A stretch of DNA of 64,000 nt from JAGLTA01 sp023142625 (GTDB lineage Bacteria; Patescibacteriota; Patescibacteriia; JAACEG01), in the NCBI GenBank assembly GCA_030641665.1, contig DAOWHA010000038.1, positions 26,460-90,459 of the forward strand. Reading direction: 5' to 3'. Below are positions 33,601 through 41,086 of the stretch, piece after piece. How positions within the stretch are numbered: position 1 is the first letter of the stretch; each line of letters starts with the position of its first letter. A program made the translations under genes and the position numbers. The notes beneath the pieces are model-generated. The model searched no databases. It was not told where the DNA came from and worked only from the letters and a program-made list of their open reading frames with translations.

Positions 33601-33622
33601 TTGGGGCTTGTACGGTCGTTGA
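30614..33622 (+). CDS. Giant secreted transglutaminase-like protein
   Basis: I chose ATG 30614 because it follows AAAAGGAGAG and opens a signal peptide (FIVWLIIVCFFGAGQGMPALA); the frame upstream begins at a TTG that is part of TTGACA. The 1002-residue protein has a transglutaminase-like fold (IFDYVYKIETEFYYGL, WEKCVLLHDLLIVAGYDVFL, GDGRTITLDPSYK) whose usual Cys-His-Asp triad I cannot identify. The segment QAWIVMDKEMKSITFQI matches a domain often found with it in Rhs-like proteins. Two hydrophobic stretches near residues 675-750 precede a Ser/Asp/Gly-rich tail ending WGLYGR. Adhesin or polymorphic-toxin-like scaffold is possible. Codon use differs from neighbours. Confidence 0.65.
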   Translation: MRKFIVWLIIVCFFGAGQGMPALANVDFSDEFIDLRKPLAFSIDKGPSNPFIVQEDFFRLRQEITEARAMELMLALSEEYTYSAGNEIINEEIRNFSFITLKYDPVEIFDYVYKIETEFYYGLRNSSIKTLHANRASPWEKCVLLHDLLIVAGYDVFLEEVIMTLTGEEMMSWTGAESPYAAGLMLGKRYIPIIPLNEHFSDFIVMQPRVSVHNMYGDGRTITLDPSYKSHERTEGYSAEIEVGEKTRSIFSSVDSKESILLDPDLVRNALKEQESIFNNTVGNLTPKEFFGSREINQYYPTEKERGVDLDRWKVVRQFSSLPEELMAKIEITMSGGEFFQCSLSELTEELSITYIESSEEGYLPVLKLGAEIVATGTSAGLNETQNIRVGFFEPGKKGWEYSEIKLIAGEDKHVFTPGIQQNEKDLWQEAEKLKSLVDDLDPDQEMPDEAKLKILSLTGKMYCFLSGKSIQNLAKMAKIDNVDALSLVLTSWTNEGVEINVVRDPSMAVSLQETQDNDKEAEVKSWFVIKATICSLYESLTLQSLFKTKAFSTASCFAEAMEQGISVVILENTEDLGKFSAKNEIRNAIRRYLEQGFIIAILERPITTGQAWIVMDKEMKSITFQIESDYGIINGGKTGAIEYSPSKAWFIGVAALELADAIIVSVSMVLAGGVKAGVGYQIMVAGHATELAFLTLPFGIGGVVVGTVFMCAAVVVGHKLLGNVHHIVDEHLLNEINDDFNDLNITDDVIDDEVTEDSNIPDDESDIPNISDDNYHSEYMEMVHANSPDNSEFFKNLDDLESSGFWDEYYPNWKDFGIWDGVQGTWDGAGFSVDREIERGLDVRESNLNGALNGVPTILIGGSDSIFDSGSDNLDSSDVGLDTSPSPTDNSDGNSNILDDDLDSSSDNDLIGGSGNGSDNSSLDSGFDSWYGEWNSDMDGSGNEPGSSDGGIIETLYGSQDKIDYVYITEPKGNPETTTGGNWILDRGMGGSMDIWGLYGR

Positions 33623-33718
33623 CAATACCGCTATGCGACATAAAAATAAAGCAAAAAATTAGGGCAGTTGGAATGCCCACAGGAGGAAAATTATACACGG
33701 AAGATCTTTTAATATAAT

Positions 33719-33765
33719 AGCCGACATATTACAAAGCAATGTAATATGTCGGCTATTTTTATTTT
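33719..33765 (+). terminator. Strong terminator after the giant protein
   Basis: AGCCGACATATTAC (33719-33732) and GTAATATGTCGGCT (33741-33754) form a perfect 14-bp stem followed by ATTTTTATTTTAATTTTTT. Confidence 0.9.
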
Positions 33766-34102
33766 AATTTTTTTTAAACCCGCTAAAGATTAAAAAATTA
33801 AAAGTCTATAAAGTTAAAATAAATTTATTTTCGACTTTATGGGTTTTTTATTTTTAACTTCTTTTGATTATTTTTTATGAATAAGTTCACTCACATATTG
33901 GAATTTAATTATTTTTTTCATATTATTTTTTACGATTTTTTAAAACCCAATTCAATTTAGAAGTATAACTTTAAGCGATATGATTAAAAAGCAAAAAAAT
34001 AAGAGCAATAGAAAAGTTGTAAAATTGATGCGGTCGCACATCTCTTATAACTTTTGATATTTTTATTTTTTTTGGCTGAATAAACTCGCTTATTGAATAA
34101 AC
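33766..34102. other. Gene-free AT-rich stretch with one hairpin
   Basis: No credible gene is seen. Near-repeats of TTAAAAGTCTATAAAGTTAA type occur at 33797, as elsewhere in this genome. A hairpin AAAAGTTGTAA (34012-34022)/TTATAACTTTT (34045-34055) with a TGCGGTCGCA core is followed by T-rich sequence and is probably a terminator. Its core resembles the stem at 12977-13022. Confidence 0.5.
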
Positions 34103-34165
34103 TCACTTGCGATCCGATTTATTCGCAAAAAAATCGGCTAGTGGTAATAGCGGAGTTGATGGAAT
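34103..34165 (+). pseudogene. Sortase C-terminal fragment (duplicate)
   Basis: The first 41 bases are identical to 29798-29838 in the sortase gene. Reading in the sortase frame gives CDPIYSQKNRLVVIAELME then TAG, against CDPIYSQKNRLVIIAELIED in the intact gene. Nothing similar to the rest of sortase lies upstream. It is either a relic of a second sortase or the far boundary of a 4.3-kb insertion at the sortase 3' end. Confidence 0.85.
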
Positions 34166-34448
34166 AGGATATTTTAAATAAAATAAAATTTTAATTATAT
34201 TAAAAGGGCAGTAGAAAAACAATAAAAAAAAGTCAACGAGAAATATAGAATTTTCTAATAGATTTGTCGCGTAATTAATTTTTTTATATCCCGATTTTAT
34301 GATTGAGAATTTTTTTATTTATAGATACCTTGCTTAAAGGAATTAATTTTGTTAAAATAAATAAAAAATTAAAGTTTTTTTTGGTTTCCGCAAAGCCAAA
34401 AAATATTCAGACTAATTCAAAGTAAAATAGGTATATTCGTATAAAAAT

Positions 34449-34568
34449 ATGCAAGATAAAAATATTCGCAAAGCAATAAAAAAATTTGCCTCTTCTCTAT
34501 ACAGAAAACTTATGCCCGCATACTTTGATTATTTAGGCAGCAAGGGGGTTAAAAGAAAAATAAAATAA
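34449..34568 (+). CDS. Possible 39-aa basic protein
   Basis: ATG 34449 to TAA 34566-34568 encodes a basic peptide (KNIRKAIKKFASSLYRKL, then MPAYFDYLGSKGVKRKIK). It has no ribosome site, but the residue mix is protein-like and it ends just before a hairpin motif. It could be a small ribosome- or nucleic-acid-binding protein. Tentative. Confidence 0.35.
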   Translation: MQDKNIRKAIKKFASSLYRKLMPAYFDYLGSKGVKRKIK

Positions 34569-34576
34569 TAAAAAAA

Positions 34577-34630
34577 GAAAAGGTCTCCTTAGGCATTAAA
34601 CCGTTTGGATCCCTTTTCGTCTTAATATTT
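34577..34630 (+). other. Intergenic hairpin motif ending CGTCTTAATATTT, copy 1
   Basis: GAAAAGG (34577-34583) pairs with CCTTTTC (34612-34618). The motif continues CGTCTTAATATTTAAATTATA. The same arrangement, with a different inner loop, occurs at 44714-44775. Both copies precede a gene on the plus strand by 50-80 bases. Confidence 0.55.
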
Positions 34631-34683
34631 AAATTATATAACAATAATTATAAAAAGTCAAGAATTGCTTAAATAAGCCAAGT

Positions 34684-36105
34684 ATGAAATTTTTTAAAAA
34701 AATAAAAAATGGTTTTAAAAAATATTTTTTAGTTTTGCGGGAATTTTTTGCTAAATTGCCTTTTTTTAAATTTGGCAAAAAAAACGGAAAAAAAATTTAT
34801 GGCAATTTTAAAGATTTTTTAGATGAGGAAAAAGAGGAAATAGAAGAACTGGCAAGCGGAAAAGAGGGGCTTAAAAGATTTTGCTGCGATTCAGGGTCTA
34901 TTTTTAAAGAATATTTCATACCGACCGAAGAAAACGGGCATAGGCCGAAAATTTTAAGAGCTAAATCCTTAGTGATTATCGCCGCGGTTTTAGTTATTGT
35001 TAAAATGTCAGTGACCGGCTATCTGTTTTTCATTTATCCGAATCAGGCGAAAATGTCAGAACTGATTACCAAGAATATTTTAGAATTAATTAATGTTGAC
35101 AGAAAAAGCAATGGAATAAGCGAACTGACAAATAATTCTGTTTTAAACGAAGCGGCTCTCAGTAAGGCGAAAGATATGGTTGAGAAAGGCTATTTTGCGC
35201 ACAAAAGCCCTGATGGCCGCATGTCTTGGGATTTTATTAATAGATCGGAATACGCTTATCTGTTCGTTGGCGAGAATTTAGCAATGAATTTTACTTCAGC
35301 GCAATCGGCGCATAAAGCCCTGATGCTTTCAGAAACGCATAAAAAAAATATTTTAAGCGGCAAGTATTCAGATGTCGGACTGGCTATATTAACAGGAGTT
35401 ATAGACGGAAGGAAGACTAATGTTTTAGTGCAGATTTTTGGCAGCGCGAATAACACAAAATTAGCAATGGTCTCAGCCGCTGATGATCAGACAGTTAAAA
35501 GCGAATCGCCGGCTGAAAGCGAAATAATTGAAAATCCGACAGTTGAAAAGATAGTTGCAGTTAAACAGGAAATATCAGCAGAAAATCCGCAAATTGAAGT
35601 CAAGGAGGCAAGCGCAGTTAAAGAAGAAATAAAAAAAACAGAGGAGGGGAAAAAGATAGAAGAAACTAAAGAAATAGGAGAAACAAAAAAGACAGAAGCG
35701 ATAAAAGATATAGAAAAAACAGAAAAGCCAGCCGTTCAAACTCCTGCTGAAAAAATTATAGCAAAAGTAAGGGCTGCCTCTGCGTTAAGCGTTAAGCCTA
35801 AAGTAGATAATATTGATTTTAGCGGAATGAATGCCAGTTTGGCAGGCAAAGTTAAATCTTTTAATATAGAAGCTGAAAAAGAGATAACTATGGCAGAAAG
35901 CATTATAAAAATGTCGCGCTATACTTTCTTTATCGCTTTGGTAATAATCGCTGTCTCTTTACTGATTAATATATTTATTAAATTCAGAATTCAGCACAAG
36001 CCGCTGATTATAGAAAGTATTTTGGCGATGATTTTTATAATCAGCTTAATCTATATAAAAACAAATTTTTTAGAGTATGTTTTAGAAAAAGTTTTTGTAG
36101 TTTAG
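34684..36105 (+). CDS. CAP/SCP-domain membrane protein
   Basis: The 473-residue protein has a basic N-terminal cytoplasmic region, a membrane helix (SLVIIAAVLVIVKMSVTGYL, ~98-118) and a CAP/SCP domain (ILELINVDRKSNGISELTNN, AALSKAKDMVEKGYFAHKSP, FVGENLAMNF, LSETHKKNILSGKYSDVGLA). A Glu/Lys-rich linker with repeated EETKEIGETKK-type phrases precedes two more membrane helices at the C-terminus. CAP domains in bacteria are extracytoplasmic and of mostly unknown activity. The two-ended anchoring is uncommon. Monocistronic. Confidence 0.85.
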   Translation: MKFFKKIKNGFKKYFLVLREFFAKLPFFKFGKKNGKKIYGNFKDFLDEEKEEIEELASGKEGLKRFCCDSGSIFKEYFIPTEENGHRPKILRAKSLVIIAAVLVIVKMSVTGYLFFIYPNQAKMSELITKNILELINVDRKSNGISELTNNSVLNEAALSKAKDMVEKGYFAHKSPDGRMSWDFINRSEYAYLFVGENLAMNFTSAQSAHKALMLSETHKKNILSGKYSDVGLAILTGVIDGRKTNVLVQIFGSANNTKLAMVSAADDQTVKSESPAESEIIENPTVEKIVAVKQEISAENPQIEVKEASAVKEEIKKTEEGKKIEETKEIGETKKTEAIKDIEKTEKPAVQTPAEKIIAKVRAASALSVKPKVDNIDFSGMNASLAGKVKSFNIEAEKEITMAESIIKMSRYTFFIALVIIAVSLLINIFIKFRIQHKPLIIESILAMIFIISLIYIKTNFLEYVLEKVFVV

Positions 36106-36234
36106 ATATTAATTGAAAGTTTATAAGGTCTATAAAGTCAAAGGTTTGTTTAATTTTAGCTGTTTTTGCTATTTTTTTAATTTTTTTGTATAATAAAAAA
36201 AGTTGGAGATTTATTTTGCATTTTTTTTATATTT

Positions 36235-36409
36235 TGTCTTTGCGAGGAGCCGAACGAGCGTAGCGAGAGAGAGCGACGAAGCCACGCCTAACGGGTGGTC
36301 ACCCGACAGGGTGACAATCTCGTTAATTACGCAAAAAAGTTTATAATCATAGATTTGTCCGCTCAGTAATGGGATTGCCGCGTCGGCTATTGCCTCCTCG
36401 CAAAGACAG
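36235..36409. repeat. Dispersed palindromic element, full copy 5
   Basis: Left arm TGTCTTTGCGAGGAGCCGAA, right arm TGCCTCCTCGCAAAGACAG. It contains the module GCCACGCCTAACGGGTGGTC and GGGTGACAATCTCGTTAA. It fills most of the gap between the CAP protein and ftsK. Confidence 0.9.
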
Positions 36410-36447
36410 AGGAATTTATACATTTCGTAATTTATAGAAATAAAAAA

Positions 36448-38637
36448 ATGAGGAGAAAAAGAAGGCAAAAAAACATAATAAGAGAAGAAACTGATTTTTC
36501 GCTTAAATCCGAAACAAAAAAAGGCGTGCTTATCGTTATAGTTTTTACTTTTGCGGTTCTATCCCTTTTGAGTTTTTTTCACTCAGCCGGGCGTTTTGGA
36601 TTTTGGTTTGAAAAAATTTTAAAAAATTTTTTCGGACTGGGATATGCTGTTTTTCCGCTGATTTTATTAGCGTTTAGCTATCTGCTGATTGTTTCAAAAA
36701 AAATGGCGCTAAAAGCGATTCATTATTTTAGTTTCGCGTTTTTTGTATTAAGTTTTTACGCGCTTTTGCATTTAAGCCATCCGTTAAGCCAGAATTTTTT
36801 TCAAGATTTAAAAACGGCTTCGCATGGCGGCGGATATGTCGGAATTCTTTTAAGCTGGCCGCTTGAATATTTTTTAAGTTTTTGGGGCAGTTTGATAATT
36901 TTATTGGCGATATTTATCAGTTCAATCTTGATAATTTTTAATATTTCTTTGGGCAGTATGTTTAACGGAGCGAGTATTTTTAAATTTGCGGCTATGAAAT
37001 TTTTGCGAATTTTAAAATTATTAAAAATTAAGGCGGGTAATATTTATCAGCATAAAAAATTTAATGACAGCGGCGAGCAGCGCGAGGAAGAAGATTATGA
37101 AAGCAGCGAAGACAGCAAAGACAGCAAGATTGATTTCAGGCAGTCTGAAATCAAAAAAAATTCTAACATCGAAAGTGAAAACGGCGGCGGGTTTCAGTTA
37201 AATCTTAATAATGTTTTTAATAAGCAGAAAATAGACCTTCCTGTGAGCTTATTGGAAAACAGTGGAGGCAAGCCGACAAGCGGCGACATAAACAGCAATA
37301 TAAATATTATTAAAAATACTTTGCAGAATTTCGGCATTGAGGTTGAAATGGGCGAAGTCAATATCGGACCGACCGTAACGCAATACACCTTAAAGCCGGC
37401 GGAAGGGGTTAAATTGTCGCAAATTATTACTTTGGGCAACGACTTGGCTTTAGCGCTGGCAGCGCATCCGATTCGCATAGAAGCGCCTATTCCGGGAAAA
37501 TCTTTAGTAGGCGTTGAAGTTCCTAATAAAACCGCTGCCACTGTTCGCCTTAAAGATATTATAACCTCAAAAGAATTTAAGAATCGCGCTTCTAATCTGA
37601 TGCTATCGCTTGGAAAAGATGTCTCTGGCAAGGCATGGATGCTGGATTTAGTGAAAAATCCGCATCTGCTGATTGCCGGATCTACCGGGTCTGGCAAAAG
37701 CATCTGCATAAATTCAATTATTTTAAGCCTGTTTTACCAAAACAGCCCGAATGAGTTAAAGTTCATTATGGTTGATCCGAAAAGAGTGGAGTTGCCTATT
37801 TATAACAACACACCTTATTTAATCGCTCCTGTTATCACTAACACCAAGAAGACAGTAAGGGCATTAAAATGGGCGATTTCGGAAATGGAAAGGCGGTTTG
37901 AAGTTTTAGCGGAAGCAAGAAAACGGGATATTATTTCTTATAACGCAGCCAGCGAAGAAAAAATGTATAATTTGGTTATTATTATTGACGAACTTGCGGA
38001 TTTAATGGCATCTGCAGGCGCTGAAATAGAAAATTTAATCATCCGCTTGGCGCAGATGTCGCGCGCGGTCGGGATCTATCTGATTTTAGCCACGCAAAGA
38101 CCGTCCGTTAATGTAATTACCGGGCTTATTAAAGCGAATATAACTTCGCGCATCGCTTTTAGCGTCGCTTCGCTTGTTGATTCGCGGACAATTTTAGATA
38201 TGAGCGGAGCGGAAAAGTTATTAGGCAAAGGAGATATGCTTTTTATTTCCAATGAAATTTCCAAGCCGAAAAGGCTGCAAGGGGCTTATATTTCAGAAAA
38301 AGAGATTAAAAATATCACAGCTTACCTGCAAGCTCGCAACGACACGGAATATAATAATGAAATAACAGAAATTTCAGAATTAAGCAGCGAGGAAGAAAAT
38401 CTTAATATTCCCGATGATGATTTAGAATTATTAAAACAAGCCAAAGAGATTGTGATTGCGGCAGGCAAAGCGTCGTCTTCTATGCTGCAAAGAAGGCTGC
38501 GTATCGGATATAATAGAGCGGCGCGGCTGATTGATATTTTAGAAGAGCAGGGAATGATTTCTCCATCAGACGGAACAAATCGTCCGCGCGAAGTGCTGGC
38601 TCTTGGGAAAGATATGCCGGATGATAAAAATGAATAA
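36448..38637 (+). CDS. ftsK: DNA translocase FtsK/SpoIIIE
   Basis: FtsK pumps chromosomal DNA through the closing septum. The 729-residue protein has four membrane helices (residues ~25-170), a short charged linker, the beta domain (NFGIEVEMGEVNIGPTVTQY), Walker A GSTGSGKSICINS near residue 411, Walker B LVIIIDELADLM near 510, RAVGIYLILATQRPSVNVIT and a C-terminal winged-helix gamma domain (SSMLQRRLRIGYNRAARLID). The linker is short for the family, as in other reduced genomes. Secure. Confidence 0.97.
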   Translation: MRRKRRQKNIIREETDFSLKSETKKGVLIVIVFTFAVLSLLSFFHSAGRFGFWFEKILKNFFGLGYAVFPLILLAFSYLLIVSKKMALKAIHYFSFAFFVLSFYALLHLSHPLSQNFFQDLKTASHGGGYVGILLSWPLEYFLSFWGSLIILLAIFISSILIIFNISLGSMFNGASIFKFAAMKFLRILKLLKIKAGNIYQHKKFNDSGEQREEEDYESSEDSKDSKIDFRQSEIKKNSNIESENGGGFQLNLNNVFNKQKIDLPVSLLENSGGKPTSGDINSNINIIKNTLQNFGIEVEMGEVNIGPTVTQYTLKPAEGVKLSQIITLGNDLALALAAHPIRIEAPIPGKSLVGVEVPNKTAATVRLKDIITSKEFKNRASNLMLSLGKDVSGKAWMLDLVKNPHLLIAGSTGSGKSICINSIILSLFYQNSPNELKFIMVDPKRVELPIYNNTPYLIAPVITNTKKTVRALKWAISEMERRFEVLAEARKRDIISYNAASEEKMYNLVIIIDELADLMASAGAEIENLIIRLAQMSRAVGIYLILATQRPSVNVITGLIKANITSRIAFSVASLVDSRTILDMSGAEKLLGKGDMLFISNEISKPKRLQGAYISEKEIKNITAYLQARNDTEYNNEITEISELSSEEENLNIPDDDLELLKQAKEIVIAAGKASSSMLQRRLRIGYNRAARLIDILEEQGMISPSDGTNRPREVLALGKDMPDDKNE

Positions 38638-38704
38638 ATGTGGTATAATGAACAAAAGTTAAAAGTTGAAAGTCTATAAAGTCGAAAGTAAAAAGTGAAA
38701 TTTT

Positions 38705-39394
38705 ATGGTTTTTTGGAAAAAAAAACAGTTAATTTTAGAGAGCGCTTTAGGCGGAATATTAAAAAAGGAGCGGATTGCCCGCTGTATTTCTATTGATGAC
38801 ATAGAGAAGCGAACAAATATTCAAAAAAGGTATATTGTGTTTTTAGAAAAATCGGATTATTCAAGTCTGCCGGGAAAAGTTTATGTTAAAAATTTTATCA
38901 AAAATTACGCTGATTTTTTAAATCTTAATACAAGATATATATTAGAAATTTTTGAAAAAGAATACTTGTTTTTTGAAAAAACAAAAGATGATAAAAACGG
39001 AATTTTTAAAAATGTAAAAATTTCAAATTTTCGTTTTATTGTCGCGCCTAAAATTTTTAGAAATATTACTATCGCAGCCGTCTTTTTTTTATGCTTTTGC
39101 TATTTAAGCGGAGAAGCGAAAAATATTTCCAAGCCGCCAGCGCTAAATATATATTCACCGCTAAACAATCTTGTAACCAGCGAACAATCAATAAAAATAA
39201 TCGGGGAGACTGATCGCGGATCGCAGATATTTATTAACGATAAACTGATAATAGCCGACAGCGAAGGAAAATTTTCTGAAAATATAAATCTGCAAATAGG
39301 CGTTAATATTATAAAAATAGTGGTTAAGAAAAAATATACAAGAGAGAATGTTGTTTATAGAAAAGTTTTAGTTATTGATGAATCAGCAGATTAA
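38705..39394 (+). CDS. RodZ-like helix-turn-helix membrane protein
   Basis: The 229-residue protein has an N-terminal HTH of the RodZ/HTH_25 type ([51 protein letters not shown]), a membrane helix ([12 protein letters not shown], ~residue 125) and an outer domain ([33 protein letters not shown]) that reads as a beta-sandwich. RodZ links MreB to the membrane in cell shape control. It lies between ftsK and recA. The role in shape is inferred; the family match is good. Confidence 0.8.
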   Translation: MVFWKKKQLILESALGGILKKERIARCISIDDIEKRTNIQKRYIVFLEKSDYSSLPGKVYVKNFIKNYADFLNLNTRYILEIFEKEYLFFEKTKDDKNGIFKNVKISNFRFIVAPKIFRNITIAAVFFLCFCYLSGEAKNISKPPALNIYSPLNNLVTSEQSIKIIGETDRGSQIFINDKLIIADSEGKFSENINLQIGVNIIKIVVKKKYTRENVVYRKVLVIDESAD

Positions 39395-39429
39395 AAAATT
39401 GTTTAATAATTTATTTAATTATAATTTTT

Positions 39430-40455
39430 ATGGCGAAAGATAAACAGACAGAAGACAAAATAGGCGGAAAATTAAAAGCAGCCGAAGAGGCGATTGCGCA
39501 AATTAAAGAGCGATTTGGCGACGGCGCTATTATGAAATTAGGCGAAGCGAAAAGAATGGAGGTTAAGTCCGTTCCTACCGGGTGCTTATCGCTTGATATC
39601 GCGCTCGGAGTAGGCGGAGTTCCGCGAGGGAGGATTGTAGAAATTTACGGACCTGAATCTTCAGGAAAAACGACATTGGCGCAGCATATAACAGCAGAAG
39701 TGCAAAAAATGGGCGGAATTGCGGCTTTTGTAGACGCTGAGCATGCGCTGGATCCTGATTACGCGAAAAAAATCGGCGTGAACATCAAAGACTTGCTGAT
39801 TTCACAGCCTGACACAGGAGAGCAAGCGCTGGAAATAGTGGAAACCCTAGTCAGATCAAACGCTGTTGATGTTATTGTTGTTGATTCTGTCGCGGCATTA
39901 GTGCCGAAATCTGAAATTGAAGGCGAGATGGGGGACCGCCAGATGGGAACTCAGGCGCGGCTGATGAGCCAAGCATTAAGAAAATTAGCCGGAATTATCC
40001 ATAAAACAAATACAGTTTTAATTTTTATAAATCAAATTAGATTAAAAATAGGCGTGTTTTTCGGCAATCCAGAAACAACTCCGGGCGGAATGGCGCTGAA
40101 ATTTTATTCTTCCGTCAGAATTGAAGTCCGCCGCAGCGCCCAGATTAAAAAAGGCGAAAATATTGTCGGAAATCAGGTTAAAGCGAAAATCGTTAAAAAT
40201 AAAGTCGCCGCGCCTTTCAAAACAACAGTTTTTGAAATTATGTATAACGAAGGAATTTCAATCGCTGGAGATTTATTAGATGTCGGAGTTGATAATAAAA
40301 TTATAGTAAAATCCGGGAATTCTTACGCTTATGGAAATGAAAAATTAGGTGTTGGGCGCGAGAACGCAAAGCAGCATTTGCGTGAAAATCCAAAAATGAT
40401 AAAAGAATTAAAAGAAAAAATTACAAAAGCGGTTAAAGAAAAAGAAGAGGAGTAA
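39430..40455 (+). CDS. recA: Recombinase RecA
   Basis: RecA forms filaments on single-stranded DNA for strand exchange and SOS signalling. The 341-residue protein has Walker [11 protein letters not shown] (about residue 72), [40 protein letters not shown], loop L2 ([34 protein letters not shown]) and a Lys/Glu-rich C-terminus. The L2 phrase [12 protein letters not shown] differs slightly from the common KIGVMFGNPE. No intein. A terminator follows. Confidence 0.98.
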   Translation: MAKDKQTEDKIGGKLKAAEEAIAQIKERFGDGAIMKLGEAKRMEVKSVPTGCLSLDIALGVGGVPRGRIVEIYGPESSGKTTLAQHITAEVQKMGGIAAFVDAEHALDPDYAKKIGVNIKDLLISQPDTGEQALEIVETLVRSNAVDVIVVDSVAALVPKSEIEGEMGDRQMGTQARLMSQALRKLAGIIHKTNTVLIFINQIRLKIGVFFGNPETTPGGMALKFYSSVRIEVRRSAQIKKGENIVGNQVKAKIVKNKVAAPFKTTVFEIMYNEGISIAGDLLDVGVDNKIIVKSGNSYAYGNEKLGVGRENAKQHLRENPKMIKELKEKITKAVKEKEEE

Positions 40456-40479
40456 AAATTATAAAATAAATTACAACAA

Positions 40480-40503
40480 AAAAACGCGCTTAGGCGCGTT
40501 TTT
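40480..40503 (+). terminator. recA terminator
   Basis: AAAAACGCGC (40480-40489) pairs perfectly with GCGCGTTTTT (40494-40503) around TTAG. Confidence 0.92.
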
Positions 40504-40521
40504 GTAGTGTTTTTATGAAAC

Positions 40522-40550
40522 TTGACAAACGCAATATATGGTATTATAAT
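40522..40550 (+). promoter_or_regulatory. Full-consensus promoter of nrdR
   Basis: TTGACA (40522-40527), exactly 17 bases, TATAAT (40545-40550). This is the best sigma70 match in the window. It overlaps an NrdR-like box and would start RNA about 23 bases before the nrdR ATG. Confidence 0.9.
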
Positions 40551-40576
40551 TCAGTTAAATATACTAAATATTCTAT
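40529..40576 (+). promoter_or_regulatory. Tandem NrdR-box-like operators
   Basis: ACGCAATATATGGTAT (40529-40544) and ATACTAAATATTCTAT (40561-40576) match the NrdR box (about ACACwATATATwGTGT) at 13 and 12 of 16 positions by my count. Their centres are 32 bases apart, about three helical turns, the usual tandem spacing. The first overlaps the promoter spacer and -10, so NrdR could repress itself. Confidence 0.6.
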
Positions 40577-40579
40577 TTT

Positions 40580-41047
40580 ATGCGGTGCCCAAATTGCAGA
40601 AACTTAGACACAAAAGTCATTGATTCCCGCCTTTCGCCAGACGAATCTTCTATCCGCCGCCGCAGGGAATGCTTAAAATGCGCTTTTCGCTTTTCAACCT
40701 TGGAAGAGGCGAGAATTTTTGATTTAACAATTATTAAAAACGGCGGAAAGCGGCAAACATACAACCGTAAAAAAATTGAAAATGGACTAAAAAGAGCTTT
40801 AGAAAAAAGACGGTTCACGGAGGAAAAGTTTAAAAAATTGATCGGGAAAATAGAGATAGATATTCAAAAAACTAAAAAAAAGGAAGAGATAAAAAGCAGC
40901 CAGATCGGGGAAATTATAATGAAAAATTTAAAAAAAGTTGACAAGGTCGCCTATATCCGATTCGCCTCAGTCTATAAATCTTTTGAGGATGTGGAGACTT
41001 TTGAACAGGAAATAAGCAAACTTTTCCGCAAAAAATCTAAAAAATAA
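40580..41047 (+). CDS. nrdR: Transcriptional repressor NrdR
   Basis: NrdR senses dATP/ATP and represses ribonucleotide reductase genes. The 155-residue protein has the N-terminal zinc ribbon MRCPNCRNLDTKVIDSR and ECLKCAFRFSTLEE, then an ATP-cone (IIKNGGKRQTYNRKKIENGL, ALEKRRFTEEKFKKLI, VAYIRFASVYKSFED). Length is normal. It stands alone behind a consensus promoter with two NrdR-like boxes. The reductase it should control, nrdD, lies 3.8 kb downstream. Confidence 0.96.
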   Translation: MRCPNCRNLDTKVIDSRLSPDESSIRRRRECLKCAFRFSTLEEARIFDLTIIKNGGKRQTYNRKKIENGLKRALEKRRFTEEKFKKLIGKIEIDIQKTKKKEEIKSSQIGEIIMKNLKKVDKVAYIRFASVYKSFEDVETFEQEISKLFRKKSKK

Positions 41048-41086
41048 TTTTTTATTTTTAGTTATAAAATTTTTTCAAAAAATACT

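Noticed and set aside
33673..33717. 14-codon ORF before the terminator (MPTGGKLYTEDLLI)
   Set aside because: Too short, no ribosome site, and AGGAGG lies inside it with no start codon at a proper distance.
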